Source of the DNA: Cladocopium goreaui | Lineage: Eukaryota > Sar > Dinophyceae > Suessiales > Symbiodiniaceae | Direction: 5' to 3' | DNA length: 64,000 bases | Assembly: GCA_947184155.2 (NCBI GenBank) | Contig: CAMXCT020001557.1 | Coordinates: forward strand, 1,348,923 to 1,412,922 | Part shown: piece after piece, positions 43,949-55,915 of the stretch | Layout: each line of letters starts with the position of its first letter | How positions within the stretch are numbered: the stretch's first letter is position 1 | Notes under the pieces: generated by a model | Told to the model about the DNA's origin: nothing | The model's database searches: none | The model's input: only the letters and a program-made list of their open reading frames with translations | Translations under genes and position numbers: made by a program

Positions 43949-46559
43949 ATAGGATTCACTCGGGTGCTTCTTTGGAAGCCGGAACCCACTTCCTTTCCAT
44001 GAATGCTGGTGGGAAACAAGCAAACAGTCTTGATCTGGACGCACTGGTGAAAGATTATTGGCCGCATTTGGTAGACGTCTTGGATGTTTTGGAAACATTT
44101 ATATAAGTTTTTTGATCTAGTATATGGATGCTTCCAACTTGGGGTGCCCAAGGAATCACAGAACAAGATAGCTGCCATGAATGCAGAGCTAGCCAAGCTT
44201 GACGAGACCTTGCCTGATGATTCCAATCCTGAAGAACCCTCTGTTCCAGGCAAGGTTGTACCACTAGCATTCCATAGCAGGCATGTTGATATTATCGGTC
44301 TATACATACACTGGGCCCATCTAAATTTAAATAGATGCCTTGGCCTTTTGTGTTTTGCCTCCATACCTGTCCCACATTCCCGGACCTGTGTTGCTGCGCA
44401 GGTGCACCAGTCATAGCGGCTCCTGCGACTGGGGCGTTTGCAGCTGGACATCGTGCAGTTGGCTTAACCATGGAGGTCGAGAACAAGAAACCGGCTGGGA
44501 TTGGGAAAGCTCGGGCTCGGCAACCACAGTCTGTGGCTGCTATTAGGGGCTCATCGGAATCACTTGAAAGCCCATGGCAGGATGCACAACCAAAGCCTGA
44601 AGATCTTGAGACACCACCAAACATGAAGTTAACACCTACTGCAAAAAGAAGCCTTTCTTTTGACCTGCGTCATGCCAAGACAATTGAACTGTCACCGTCA
44701 GCTGGGGAAAGGGAGGAGGAACATGATGAACGTGAGAAAGGTGATGATCCTGCCATGAAACCAAACCCTGATGACGAGCATGACACCGAGATCAAACCAA
44801 GTGGAAAACATGAAGTACGGGATGCAACCTGGTGGAGGTGTAACCCTCAGATTTACATATAACATCTTTTGGGTGCTTGCATCATTGCATTTCCCACCAT
44901 TTTGATCTTAATTTCCTGAATCCCTTGGCTCCCATTACTCTGCCTAGGTGCTACAGGTACACACACCCAAAGGAAGGAAAACAGAAGTGTTCCGATGAAG
45001 TCCTCAAGCTTTGGAAAGACCCTGAGGGACGTACCTCTATGCATCGAGTGATATAGTTAAATACACAACTCTTTCAATCGCTGCATGATCACACATATAC
45101 AAAATAAAGGGATCCCAAAACCTTAAATTGACCTAAAAGTTTCGGGATATTTCGGGATCAAACTGTTTTGAGACATTCCCATAAGCTATATACTATATAC
45201 ACTATACTCCGTCCCAGCCCCTTGCCAAGGTAAAAAGCTCAAGGATCTCCTTCTGCGTGAAGGGTCATTCGCCGAGGTTGAAGTGAAGCTGAAGAAGTGG
45301 AAGTCCTCCAGGAAGGAGGGAAACAAAGAGGGTGGTTGGGTGACAAAATCTTACCTTAAGGATTTTCGGAAGTGGAACAAGAATCTCGTATGCATGTAGG
45401 CTCCAACTTGTATTACCATGCATTTGATTTTCAGCTCCGTAGGAATGGGGGATCCCTCTCTCTGATTTTCTGACCAAGGACAATGATCACCAATGCATGG
45501 GCTTGGGCGGAGCGTCATAACAAGCTTAGAAAGAATGAGGTGCACGGAGAATGGGAGGCCAAAATCATTCTCGATGACCAATTCAAGTTCAACGAAGCCG
45601 AGGGTTTCGACTTAGAGCAATCCACTGCCATGTCTGTAGAGGTGCCATGACCAACACTGTGCACACACTATATGTGGACAGTCAACATGCATTTCCCTTT
45701 ATTGATGGCAACCCCAAAAAATATTCGAAATTAATTGATTGGCCCCCCTGAATTCAGGACAGAACTGGCGCTTTCTTCGACGATGTGCCGGTTGACATCA
45801 CGGCATCAGCAGAGGAGCTCACAGCTCATGTGAGGGATGGGAATCAGACAAACCCGGACAATGCTGCACTTTCGAAATCGGTGTCATTCAAGTTACTCTC
45901 TGGCAAGAAGAATTTGTACGCATTATACGGATTAAGAATTTGTGGCATGCACATGGTTATATAATCCTATTTGCCCCATATCCCATATCTGGATTTATTG
46001 GTTATAATTTATGCGTTCTTATCATTTTCAAGTGGGAATGTCCAACAATCATTCACGGTGATGCCAATTCGTGAGCTAGAGGCTTACCTTCCCGGCACTT
46101 CAGCAGAACACAAGCGCGATCGCAATCCTGCCACAGTTCATCGAAGTTTGCGGCCGCAAGATTGACAGCTGCACTCCAATCTTGGAGTCCTGGCTTGGCA
46201 TATCATGGGATGATGGGCTGTGTGACATTGAAGCACCCTTGGGTTTCGATAATCGAAATTGATCACATCATAGCTGAATGAGACATTCATGAGCGCCGTA
46301 CTTCTTAGGAGAAATTGGAGCTCAATGGATCTAACCAAACAAAGGAGCTGGGGCCTCAATTGCCCCAATGATCCACGTGACTCAATCCAACTCGACAACA
46401 TATATGGCACATATGTCACATATGTCCATTCTTTCTCAGGTTGCATGCCAGCATCTCGAAACAAGTTGACAACATGAACCATATCTACGAAGAGTTGGAA
46501 ACAATCCAAGCTGATGCAGTTGCCAACACCTTGAGCGCTGGGTTACTTAGCTCATATTA
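43949..46559 (+). CDS. 3' exon group of the 37-46.6 kb gene
   Basis: Exons: 43949-44100 (ASLEAGTHFLSMNAGGKQAN); 44168-44254 (AAMNAELAKLDETLPDDSNP); 44402-44837 (E/K/P-rich, ending DATWW); 44957-45030 (RYTHPKEGKQKCSDEVLKLW); 45230-about 45393 (KKLKDLLLREGSFAEVEVKL, KKWKSS...WVTKSYLKDFRKW); about 45490-45648 (NAWAWAERHNKLRKNEVHGE, WEAKIILDDQF); about 45759-45900 (DRTGAFFDDVPVDITASAEE); 46439-46559 (HASISKQVDNMNHIYEELET ... GLLSSY, stop TAG). The 44837/44957 and 45030/45230 junctions are exactly in phase (WWR|YTH, EGR|KKLK) with GT donors and AG|G acceptors. The K-WVTKSYL-NAW-DDxF block is a recurrent dinoflagellate family of unknown function. A donor-like GGTTACTT before the stop leaves open a continuation into 51.8 kb. 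Confidence 0.68.
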
Positions 46560-46639
46560 GCTCATTGAGGTGTTGCTTCAGTCATGCACTCTAAGTATCC
46601 GCCGACCCCGGCAGACGCAAGGGGGAGCGCGCCAGGGAA

Positions 46640-46782
46640 TAAGACAAGCAAGTTTAGGAGCAGGAGCCGCAGCAGCAGCAGGAGGAAAAAGTAGCCAAAA
46701 TCATCATGTTCTATGGGTTTCAGAAGTTACGTTAGGCATTTTCGGGGTGCAATTTTGGGGCTTATGGGCAAGAGCAGCAGCA

Positions 46783-46815
<33 letters not shown>

Positions 46816-48190
46816 GTTGTTTCTTGCTTTGGAAGCTGTTTGATTGCAGCAGCACGACAGCAGCACCACAGCAGCAGCAGCCACCAGCAGCAGCACCAGC
46901 AGGAGGCAGCAGGCCGCCGCAGGCAGCAGCAGGCAGCAGCAGGCAGCAGCAAGCATCAGTAGGCAGCAGCAGACACAAGCAGACGCAGCAGCAGTAAGCG
47001 CAACGGCAGCAGTGCAGCAGCTAGCAGCACGAAAAATTGTGTTTTTCTAGGATGGCACCAATGGGTGTCAAGAACGTGGGCAAGAGCGCGCAAAAGGTGC
47101 ACATAGCCAGTAGCTAGCAGCCAGCGCCAGTAGCAGCCAGCGCCAGTAGCAGCCAGCAGCCAGTAGCCAGCAGCCTACCAAAAAATCTAGATTTTTCTAG
47201 GATTTCAGACGACACGTTAGGCACTTTTTTGGCGTGGTTCTGGCACTCGCTCGTCCTTCAGAGCCCTGGTGTTTCCCCCCCCGGGAGGTGATTTTTTCGA
47301 ACCTGTTTTACTGCTAGCAGCCGCCAGCAACAGAATCTATCGAAAAATTGTGTTTTTCTAGTCAGACGACAAGTGCACATAGCCAGTGCTAGCAGCTAGC
47401 CACGACACGTTAAATATAGCTTGTATAGGGTTTCTAGGATGGCAATGGGTGTCAAGAACATGGGCAAGAGCACGCAAAAGGGCACAGCAGCAGAAGCAGC
47501 AGCAGCAGCAGCAGCAGAAGCGATTCCGCCGCAGGCAGCAGCAGGCAGCAGCAAGCATCCAGCAGCAGACGCAGCAGCAGTAAGCGCAACGGCAGCAGTG
47601 CAGCAGCTAGCAGCAGGAAAAATTGTGTTTTTCTAGGATGGCACCAATGGGTGTCAAGAACGTGGGCAAGAGCACGCAAAAGGTGCACATAGCCAGTAGC
47701 TAGCAGCCAGCGCCAGTAGCAGCCAACAGCCAGTAGCCAGCAGCCTACCAAAAATCTAGCTTTTTCTACGATTTCAGACGACACGTTAGGCACTTTTTGG
47801 GCGTGATTCTGGCACTCGCTCGTCCTTCAGAGCCCTGGTGTTTTCCCCCGGGAGGTGATTTTTTCGAAACTGTTTTACTGCTAGCAGCCTCCAGCAACAG
47901 AATCTGTCGAAAAATTGTGTTTTTCTAGGGTGTCAGACGACACGTTAGGCACTTCTATATATCTTGTATATATTTCTATAAGGTTTCAAACGTGACGTTT
48001 GGCAGTTTTCTCGTTTATATAGCACCAATGGGTGTCAAGAACATGGGCAAGAGCACGCAAAAGGTGCACATAGCCAGTAGCTAGCAGCCAGCGCCAGTAG
48101 CAGCCAACAGCCAGTAGCCAGCAGCCTACCAAAAATCTAGCTTTTTCTAGGATTTCAGACGACACGTTAGGCACTTTTTTGGCGTGATTC
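46640..48190. repeat. CAG/GCA tracts and tandem 350-590 bp units
   Basis: 46640-47030 and 47480-47600 are dominated by GCAGCAGCA. A longer unit containing GGCACCAATGGGTGTCAAGA, GGGCAAGAGC, GTGCACATAGCCAGTAGCTA and TTTCAGACGACACGTTAGGC recurs near 47050, 47640 and 48020. Partial pieces lie at 47340-47460 and 47930. Copies are nearly identical over about 150-200 bp. Poly-A/S/Q frames here are artefacts of the repeat. 48190-48880 holds a short direct repeat (CAGCTAGAAA, then CTCCATT, near 48228 and 48390) and nothing else I recognise. Confidence 0.88.
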
Positions 48191-48949
48191 TGGTTTGGTG
48201 GAAAATCAGAGATTTGTAGTTAATATTCCCAGCTAGAAACCTCCATTTTTAGGCGGATCATCAAACAGATTCTACTTGTCATCGCAGACATGCAGAGATC
48301 AACAGAGATTGTAGCGATGTCATGGATTGGCTTGCTGGATCTTGGATTTTTTTTCAAGCATTCTCCGAGATTTGGTTTGATGATTTTCGCAGCTAGAAAG
48401 CTCCATTCCGTTTAAGGTTCAAGGACTTGTCAGCCATGTTTGAAAGTTCCAAACTTCATTGCCGGCTTCATTGCTTGGGGGTTGAAGTTACAAATGGGTA
48501 TCACGGGTATGTTTTTCGCTTGGGCCCATGTTTTTTCTTTCCATTTCACAAACCCAATTATTACGAATGTGCCTTTTTCCTTGCGAAGCCTACGACTCAC
48601 GCAAGGGTGGTCAGACACACCATCCTAAAAAGAAATGGAAAGAAAAAACCATGAGCACAAACCAACAATTCCTTGCCAAACAACCACGTGCGACACAATG
48701 AACATGCCCTTATGATAGTGTCACTTATTGTAAGTTCACCCAAAATCGAAAACAGCTACCCAAACAGCTACCCCCCCACTTCACCATGACAGTCAATATA
48801 TCATGAAAAACCCCTTTACACATGAAAATTCAAACCTATCAAATATATTTCACAACAATATACATAGGAAAAAGGTCGTAAGCCTCAAGGTGCGAAGCAC
48901 CGAAGAGTTTTTATGCCAATTTGGTTTGCTTCCTTGCCGATTCTTCCGG

Positions 48950-49067
48950 GGTCGGCGGCAGGGGCGGCAGCCCTTAATCCGGCCAGGGGCCCCCTGGCCG
49001 TGGCATAGCCGTACGGCGGTTCTCTCCTCTCCGTAGGAGAGAGGGGCCGCCGCCCCTGCCGCCGACC
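48950..49067. repeat. GC-rich palindromic island
   Basis: A perfect 19-bp inverted repeat: GGTCGGCGGCAGGGGCGGC (48950-48968) against its reverse complement (49049-49067). Inner stems include CTCTCCT...AGGAGAG (49022-49042). GC content is far above the surroundings. A second island (49560-49700) shares the CCGCCCCTGCCGCCGACCAC end and contains a perfect hairpin CCTTCGGT-GGTA-ACCGAAGG (49642-49661). Confidence 0.9.
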
Positions 49068-49149
49068 ACCCGGTAGGGCCAAAAAACGTCCTGTTTTACG
49101 GTGTTTTGTGCTCTTCGCATGTTTTCCCATTTTTCGGATCTTGTGGCTC

Positions 49150-50235
49150 CAGATGGGTCAACATGGGCCAACATAGGCCGCAAGATGGGCCAACATAGCC
49201 CCAAGATGGGCCAACATAGCGCCCAAGATGGGTCAAGATAGCCCCAAGATGGGCCATCATAGCTCCAAGATGGGCCAACATAGCCCCAAGATGGGCCAAC
49301 ATAGCCCCAAGATGGGCCCACATTGCCCTCAAGATAGGCCAACATAGCCCCAAGATGGGCCAACATAGCCCCAAGATAGGCCACCGATCATCAAAATATC
49401 ATGCGTTTTACAGTGTTTTTTTTGCTGTTCCCATTTTTCGGATCTTTTGGCTCAACATGAATCAACCTGAGGCCAACATAGGCCAACATAGCCACAAGAT
49501 GGGCCCACATTGCCCGCAAGATAGACCAACATAGGCCAACATAGCCACAAAATGGGCCCACATAGTTGGGCCCCTGGCCGGCTGTCGCGCGTAAGCGCTT
49601 AAATCCGGGCGCCGGCCCCGCGCCCGTGTCCTCGCCGGAGGCCTTCGGTGGTAACCGAAGGTTATATACGCTCGCCGCCCCTGCCGCCGACCACCTCGTA
49701 CTTACCTCGTGTCGACCCCGTGTCGATTCCGGTCCACGATTATCGTTGTAATTTACAGTGTATTCTGCGTGTGGTGTTCAAAAAACATCGTTTTTTACAG
49801 GGTTTTGTGGCCTTCGCCGTCTCCAGGTTTCATCTTGGCGACGTTAAAAAACCATGGGTTTTTCATGGTTTTGGGTCTGCGGCAGGGGTCCGGAACGGAC
49901 AACTGGCCGTCTTGACGGCCTTGGTGCCAACATAGGGCCAACATCGGCCAAGATGTGGGCTACATGGGTCAACATAAGGCTCAGATAGGGGCAAGCCTGC
50001 GCCAACATAGGGCCAACATAGGCCCAAGATGGCCCCAAGATGGCCCAACATAGGCTCACCATGGCTCCAAGATGGCCCCAGACGGCCCAACATAGGCCCA
50101 AGCTGGCCCCAAGATGGCCCAACATGGGCCCAACATGGCCCCAAGATGGCCCAACATAGGCCCAACATGGCCCCAAGATCGCCCAACATGACCCCAAGAT
50201 GGCTCAACATAGCTCCAAGATGGCCCAACTTAGCT
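49150..50235. repeat. 21-bp minisatellite (CAAGATGGGCCAACATAGCCC)
   Basis: Arrays at 49150-49385, 49465-49560 and 49925-50235 repeat words such as AAGATGGGCCAACATAGCCC and AAGATGGCCCAACATAGGCC, about 20-21 bp per unit. The GC-rich island lies between the second and third arrays. Open frames (WPILGLC/WAHLGAM) simply reflect the 21-bp period being divisible by three. Confidence 0.92.
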
Positions 50236-50244
50236 CCAACTTGA

Positions 50245-50298
50245 TGCAAAAGACAACAACATCAACCACATCAACCACATCGACAACATCAACGACGT

Positions 50299-50330
<32 letters not shown>

Positions 50331-50405
50331 TCACCAACAACATCATCATCGAGGACGACGACGACAACAACAACAACAACAACAACAACAACCACAACCA
50401 CAACC

Positions 50406-50436
<31 letters not shown>

Positions 50437-50701
50437 CCACAACCACAACCACAACCACAACCACAACCACAACCACAACAACAACAACAACAACTCAACA
50501 CCAACCTCAACAACAACGACAACAACAACAACAGCCACAACAACGACAACGACAACAACAACACCAACATCAACACCAACATCAACAAGCACAACAACAA
50601 CCACAACAACAACAACAAGGACGACAACGATAACCGCAACCACAACCAGACCAACCACAACAAGAACAACAACAACAACAACCACAACAACAACAACAAC
50701 C

Positions 50702-50732
<31 letters not shown>

Positions 50733-50968
50733 AACCAACCAGGGCGGCAACGACAATAGCACCAACAACAAGAACAACAACAACAACAACCACAACAACA
50801 ACCATAACAACAGCACCAACAACCACAACAACAACTTCGGGCCAAGACAGGGGTAAACCTGCGCCCAAATAGGGCCAACATCGGTCAACAACAACAACAA
50901 CAATAACAACAACAACACCAACAACAACAACAAGAACAACAAGAACAACAACAAGAACAACAACAACC

Positions 50969-51001
<33 letters not shown>

Positions 51002-51465
51002 GCAACGACACCACCGCCAACAACAACAACAAGAAGACAAAAAACAACGACGATCACGACAACAACAACAACAACAACAACCACAACAACAACAACAACA
51101 ACAACAACAACACCCCCAACAACAAGAAGAACATAACCAACCAAAACACCAACAACCACAACAACAACAACAACAACCACAAACACAACAACAACAACAA
51201 CACCGACAACAACAACGACGACAACAACAACAAAAAAAACACGACCACGACAACAACAACAACAACAACAACAACGACAGCGACAACGACAACCACAACA
51301 ACAACAACAACAACAACAACAGCAACAACAACAACAACAACAACCACAGCAACAGCAACAGCAACAACAACAACAACAACGACAACGACAACAACAACAA
51401 CAACCACCACCACCACCACCACAACAACAACAACAAGAACAACAACACCACCACCAACGCCCGCT
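50245..51465. repeat. CAA/ACC trinucleotide array, 1.2 kb
   Basis: Almost uninterrupted CAACAACAA with CCA, CGA and CAT variants. A fragment of the neighbouring minisatellite (GGGCCAAGACAGGGGTAAAC, near 50838-50890) is embedded in it. The long frames on both strands (poly-T, poly-V, poly-L, poly-C) have no independent support. 51466-51530 is a GC-rich remnant with GCGTAAGCCTCA. Confidence 0.95.
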
Positions 51466-51788
51466 CGGGCTGACGGGTCTGCTTTTGCCGGCGCCCGGCT
51501 GTCAGGCGTAAGCCTCATAATATACAGTTTCAAAGACTCAGAGTTTGGGTATTAAAAAAAAACAAGGCCTGATGTGTCTAAACACCTCTTGGCAAAGTAT
51601 GCGCAGCTTACAAAGATGGATGTGGCGTTGAACAATTTGGTGGTTCGATCCAGGCTGGGATTTATGTATTATATGCATGCATACATGTAAAGATCATATA
51701 GTTTAATATATGCATGAATCGGCATCCCAACTTGTACCCCAGAATTCTGCCTCCACATACGGCCTCCTTGTTCGTCCACAGCTTCCAG

Positions 51789-54700
51789 GTCTGTGAAGGC
51801 TGGCCAAGTGAGCAAGTCTGCACCTCCTGCAAAAAAGCCAGTGGGGAAAGCCAATCCCAAAAAACCAAAAAGCAAACGGGGAAAGGGCAAAGCCGCCAAA
51901 GATGGCGAAGAAGAGTAGGCTTGCAAGTTCTTTTTGGCGTTTTGAACTTACTGTAAGATTTGGCTGGGCCCAAGCACACAGAGCTCCACTGACTGTCTTA
52001 TCTATGGCTATGGTAAGTTTAGGATGTATGAAAAAATGATTTCCAGCATTCGAGCTTTGATTTGATGGCCCTTATGCCAGCCAATTTTGATAGAAGCCTA
52101 GAAGCCTGAGCATACCGAGGAGCAAGAACGGCACGGTACAAAAAATCATATGCGACATGCATGACGCACTGCTAGAACACTTTGTTGTCATATGTTGCCA
52201 TGTGCACCATAAAATACTTGGGTGATCACCCTGCTTTGCAAATCGGAAATATGCAGCTCCCTGAAACTTCATGATCAATACAAGTATGCCCACATGATGT
52301 TTTCTTATCCAATTAATATCCAATTATATCCAGCCCCACGCAGGTGTGACTGAGGATGAGCTACATGTCCCAGCGCCAAAAGGCGCTCCACCTAATGATC
52401 ACCTACTGTTGCCAAAAATGCCACAGCTAGTTGGATCATATAACAAACCATGTGCACAGAAGCACCCCAACCAGCCAACAATCAGAACTGTCCTGTGCAG
52501 GTGGAATATTGGACTCTGACTCGGACAACGACACCGACCTGGCCGATGAGTTCTTGATTGGCTTTGAACAAGCATTCTCTCTCTGCGATAATTTTTCCCC
52601 ATGGGTAAAACTTCAACATTGCCCTTAAAATCTAAGGCTGAGTCTGCTTCCAGAGTGGCCCGACTGGCGAAGGTGGCAAACAACAAGTTCAAGAAGCATG
52701 GAAACTGGGACCGTTAGTTTGGGTGTGTTGTTTGTTGGGTTGTACATTCTCAGCACATGGTCAAACATAATTGGTGCTTCTTTCTATTAAGGAGTGGTCG
52801 ATCCAATGATGGCACTTATGGCTAAATGTGGTCGCAAACGTGTGGACTCCCATGCGTGCAGAAACCTTCACAGTCTGATTTGGCGAACAGGAAAGGTACT
52901 GCCGGTGACCATTTCAACTGTGACTATGAGAAAACGTATCTCAAGGAGAAAGCTAGCTGCCATTCCAACACTCCACCCACTCTTGAAGCTACGCGATTGG
53001 GCAACGACTATATTCAAGTATGGGGGCCATTTCTTTCTCAGAGGCAAATCCTTGGAACATGCCGGAAGCTTTGGAGAGGAATTGAGGGACTTTTGGGGTA
53101 AAATTGCTGTGGCTGAACCGCAGCTTCCTTTACCGGACCCAGAGAGATGGCATCAGCACATTCCTATTTGCATCCATGGGGATGAAGGGCGGGGACGTCA
53201 GGGTCAACCAGTGTTAGTACTGTCATACCAGCCGCTTCTCCCCCTACAAGATCAAAAGTCCACTATGGCAGTGCACCTAGGCTTTCTGTTGGGTCCTTCA
53301 AGTTCTGGGTGATTGTTTCAATTTCAATGATGGGCTATACCAACTTGCACAATATGGTATCTTTGGGGGCCATGCCAACAGTCCCAGGCAAACCTTGTGC
53401 ACACGGTTGCTCTTTACGCTGCTCCCGTCCCCATATTCAAAAGAGAACTTGAAGATTGTTCTTGAAGAAATGGTGAACGATTTGAACCACATGCATGCTG
53501 ATGGCATCACAGCAACTCCTTTCAGTTTCAACAGATTTTCATTTTTTCCCTGGTACCAGCCCTTCAAAATGCCCACAGTTGTGTGAACCCTTACTCTGCT
53601 GCCTTGTCCAGGTGGAGTGGCACGGGAAGCAGTACACGTACTTCTTCACCTACACAGGGTGCAAAGGGGACTGGCCGTTCTTACGGGCTGCCTTTGGACT
53701 GAACTGTGGATACAACTGCACAAGGAAATGCCATCGATGTGACATAGCCGACCCATAGCTGAACTATATATCTATTTGATCCAATATCTACCCTTAAGAT
53801 TGTGTAGTTGTAGCTGGTACCTTTGTCTATCATTTGTTGGGGCCCTGCTTTCTCCGCTCAGGAATGGTATGATGTCAAGACTGCTGTGAAAGAATGGGAT
53901 GACAACACCGTTGCTGCGAACCCTTTCTGGGAAGATTGGAGGAGTCCCCTTCGGGATTTGCCTACAGGGGAGGGTTCTCGGTTTGTGAGGATAGACCCAG
54001 CCCACACATACGCCATTGATGGTATTGGCAAAAGCTTTCTTGCAAGCAGTTTGATTTTGTTGTGCCACTTCGGTTACTTTGGGTTTGGAAAGATTGAAGT
54101 GAAGCTGAACAATGCCTATGCTCGCTTCATAGCATATTGCGAAGCCCGGGGAAAGCATACTACAATCCTTGAATTTTCCAGCAAGACCCTCAAACTTCCT
54201 CAAAACTCGCATCTTGGAATCATCTTAAGAAAGAAGTTTGTGAACACCCCGCAAATCCCCATAGTCTTCTGAAACTAACTCTTGAGTGGCCCCTGCAATG
54301 TGCCCGAGGTACAACAACTACCCTGCAGGTTTGGGCAAGGGATTTGATTCTGGAGTGGTTGGTGCCTGGTTAGACGCAGAGCTTGCCCAGGTGTTGCCAG
54401 CCTCACTTGCCACTGGGTTGAAGGGGTTGGTGGACCAGCTGTTGTCTTTTGACATGGGTCTGTTTGCAATCCATACCAAAATAAGTGTTTATCATACTTG
54501 GTTTTACCATGTTGTACCAAAAAGAACAATGGCTGCTTTTGGGGTGGCCATGATGTGTGCCCAGGACCTTCGTTTCCAAGAAGTTGCAGAGGTCTTGATT
54601 TGGACATCTCATGCATGCAGCCGCTATTGGCGGACCATTTATGCATCTGGATTGTGGCTGAACCGCAACACTGCCCGACAAATAGTCTCTGACGGATGGG

Positions 54701-55203
54701 CTTTTACAGTTTCTTGCCCAAACAGAAAAATGGCTCTTTGCTTCTCTTCCAGCTTCTCCCCTTGTTAGAAAACCGTATCGAAACTCAGGATGGATACTCT
54801 ACCCTAGCTTCGCTGACTGCAAAGATGGGCTACCGTTTGTACAAGATCCGTCCAAAGCTGCATATGATGTGCCATATTCAGTTGCTTGGTGAACATGCCA
54901 TTTGAAAAAATAGTTGATCACTTGTGAATTTCTTTTAACAAAAACAAATGCCTGAGGCTAGACCTTCAGACCTCGCTGGCCAATCCCCGATGTGCGTATG
55001 TGATGAATCCTGCCGCCCACATGACGTGGGCGGATGAGGACTTCATTGGACGGATTAGCAGAATAAGTAGAAGAACCCATGTTCTCACAGCCCCAGCTCG
55101 GAGTATAGACCGAGCCCTTGGCCATTATCGGCGACAGTGGTCCGAAATGTTTGACCCAAGCTACTTGGATCATCTTGACTTAGTTCCTGAGGACCCAGCG
55201 TGA
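51789..55203 (+). CDS. Multi-exon HGDEGRGR/WADEDFIGR family protein
   Basis: Exons: 51789-51915 (Lys-rich, KKPVGKANPKKPKSKRGKGK); 52344-about 52430; 52501-52604 (GILDSDSDNDTDLADEF); 52637-52712 (KVANNKFKKHGNWD) joining in phase to 52792-about 53270 (RVVDPMMALMAK ... WHQHIPICIHGDEGRGRQGQ); 53388-53516 (LLFTLLPSPYSKENLKIVLE); 53612-53757 (GCKGDWPFLRAAFGL ... RKCHRCD); 53862-about 54200 (EWYDVKTAVKEWDD ... AHTYAIDGIGKSF); 54329-54708 (KGFDSGVVGAWLDAEL ... WAFT); 54753-54890 (LLPLLENRIETQDGY...RPKLHMMCHI); 54962-55203 (NPAAHMTWADEDFIGRISRI, stop). This family is multicopy in dinoflagellates. Conserved Asp in HGDEG, GDWPF and IDGIGK and a CxxC pair recall DDE-type transposases, but that is inference. 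Confidence 0.72.
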
Positions 55204-55900
55204 AAATGAGCTGCTTGTAGGCATCGCAGTTGGTGTGGTATGCTGTAGGCATCTGAACTCGAGCGCTTTTTGATGATTCGGGCACTTATATGGGCTTTGA
55301 TCATTTATCCATCATATCGATCACAAATTATATCGTACACAAATTTGTGTTACAAATGGCCCTTAAGGATATAATAATTTATAATCGTTAAAGTAATCAG
55401 AACAAATAATAACAAATACTGTAAACAATCACAAGGCAGAGTCCGGATGGTACCAAATATCTAGGCTGCTCCGACTTCCCTGAAGTCTATGGCCCAAATC
55501 AGCAGCTGAGCTACTGGAGTCGCACCTCCCATCCAGCATCAGCACGTCCAAGCACTCGCTTGGCTCCACTGAAGGCACGTGATATCACCTCAGATGAGTG
55601 TCTTTGGACCACAGTCAGCGATTGCCAGGGAATCTATTTCATCTACAGTATTTTATGAAATTTCCTGGGCCAAAAACTAAAGAAACAAAAAACAAATGCA
55701 TGAAGATTCTGGCCAACATTATGACACATACAAAGCTTCAAGCCACCCTGCATGTGACTCCGCAAACTGCAAACACCGCAACCTCCCTGCAAAATCAATT
55801 GAAACCACAGGAAGAACAAGGCCCTTGCACTCAATAAACGGTGACCATTTCATTTTGTGAATTTCTTGTTTTGACAGAGACATGCTCTCGGACATCTAAT
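55204..55900. other. Interval without a confident gene
   Basis: Intergenic or intronic sequence after the stop at 55203. It has AT-rich stretches (55320-55430) and no exon with both splice signals and coding character. Confidence 0.5.
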
Positions 55901-55915
55901 CTCGGCACCCCCACG

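Noticed and set aside
48950..49067. GC-rich hairpin as a tRNA or structured ncRNA gene
   Set aside because: No cloverleaf, no T-loop GTTCGA motif, and the arms are a simple perfect palindrome better explained as a repeat.
49441..49460. TTTTGGCTCAA resembling the dinoflagellate spliced leader
   Set aside because: The same position in the sister repeat (49138) reads TTGTGGCTCCAG, and the flank does not match the leader. It is part of the minisatellite.
49096..50249. WPILGLC/WAHLGAM repeat proteins on the minus strand
   Set aside because: The 21-bp minisatellite is divisible by three, so it stays open by chance; no other coding evidence.
50230..51533. Long open frames on both strands (poly-V, poly-L, poly-T, poly-C)
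   Set aside because: They are produced by the CAA trinucleotide array, which lacks stops in several frames. No start context, domain or splice evidence.
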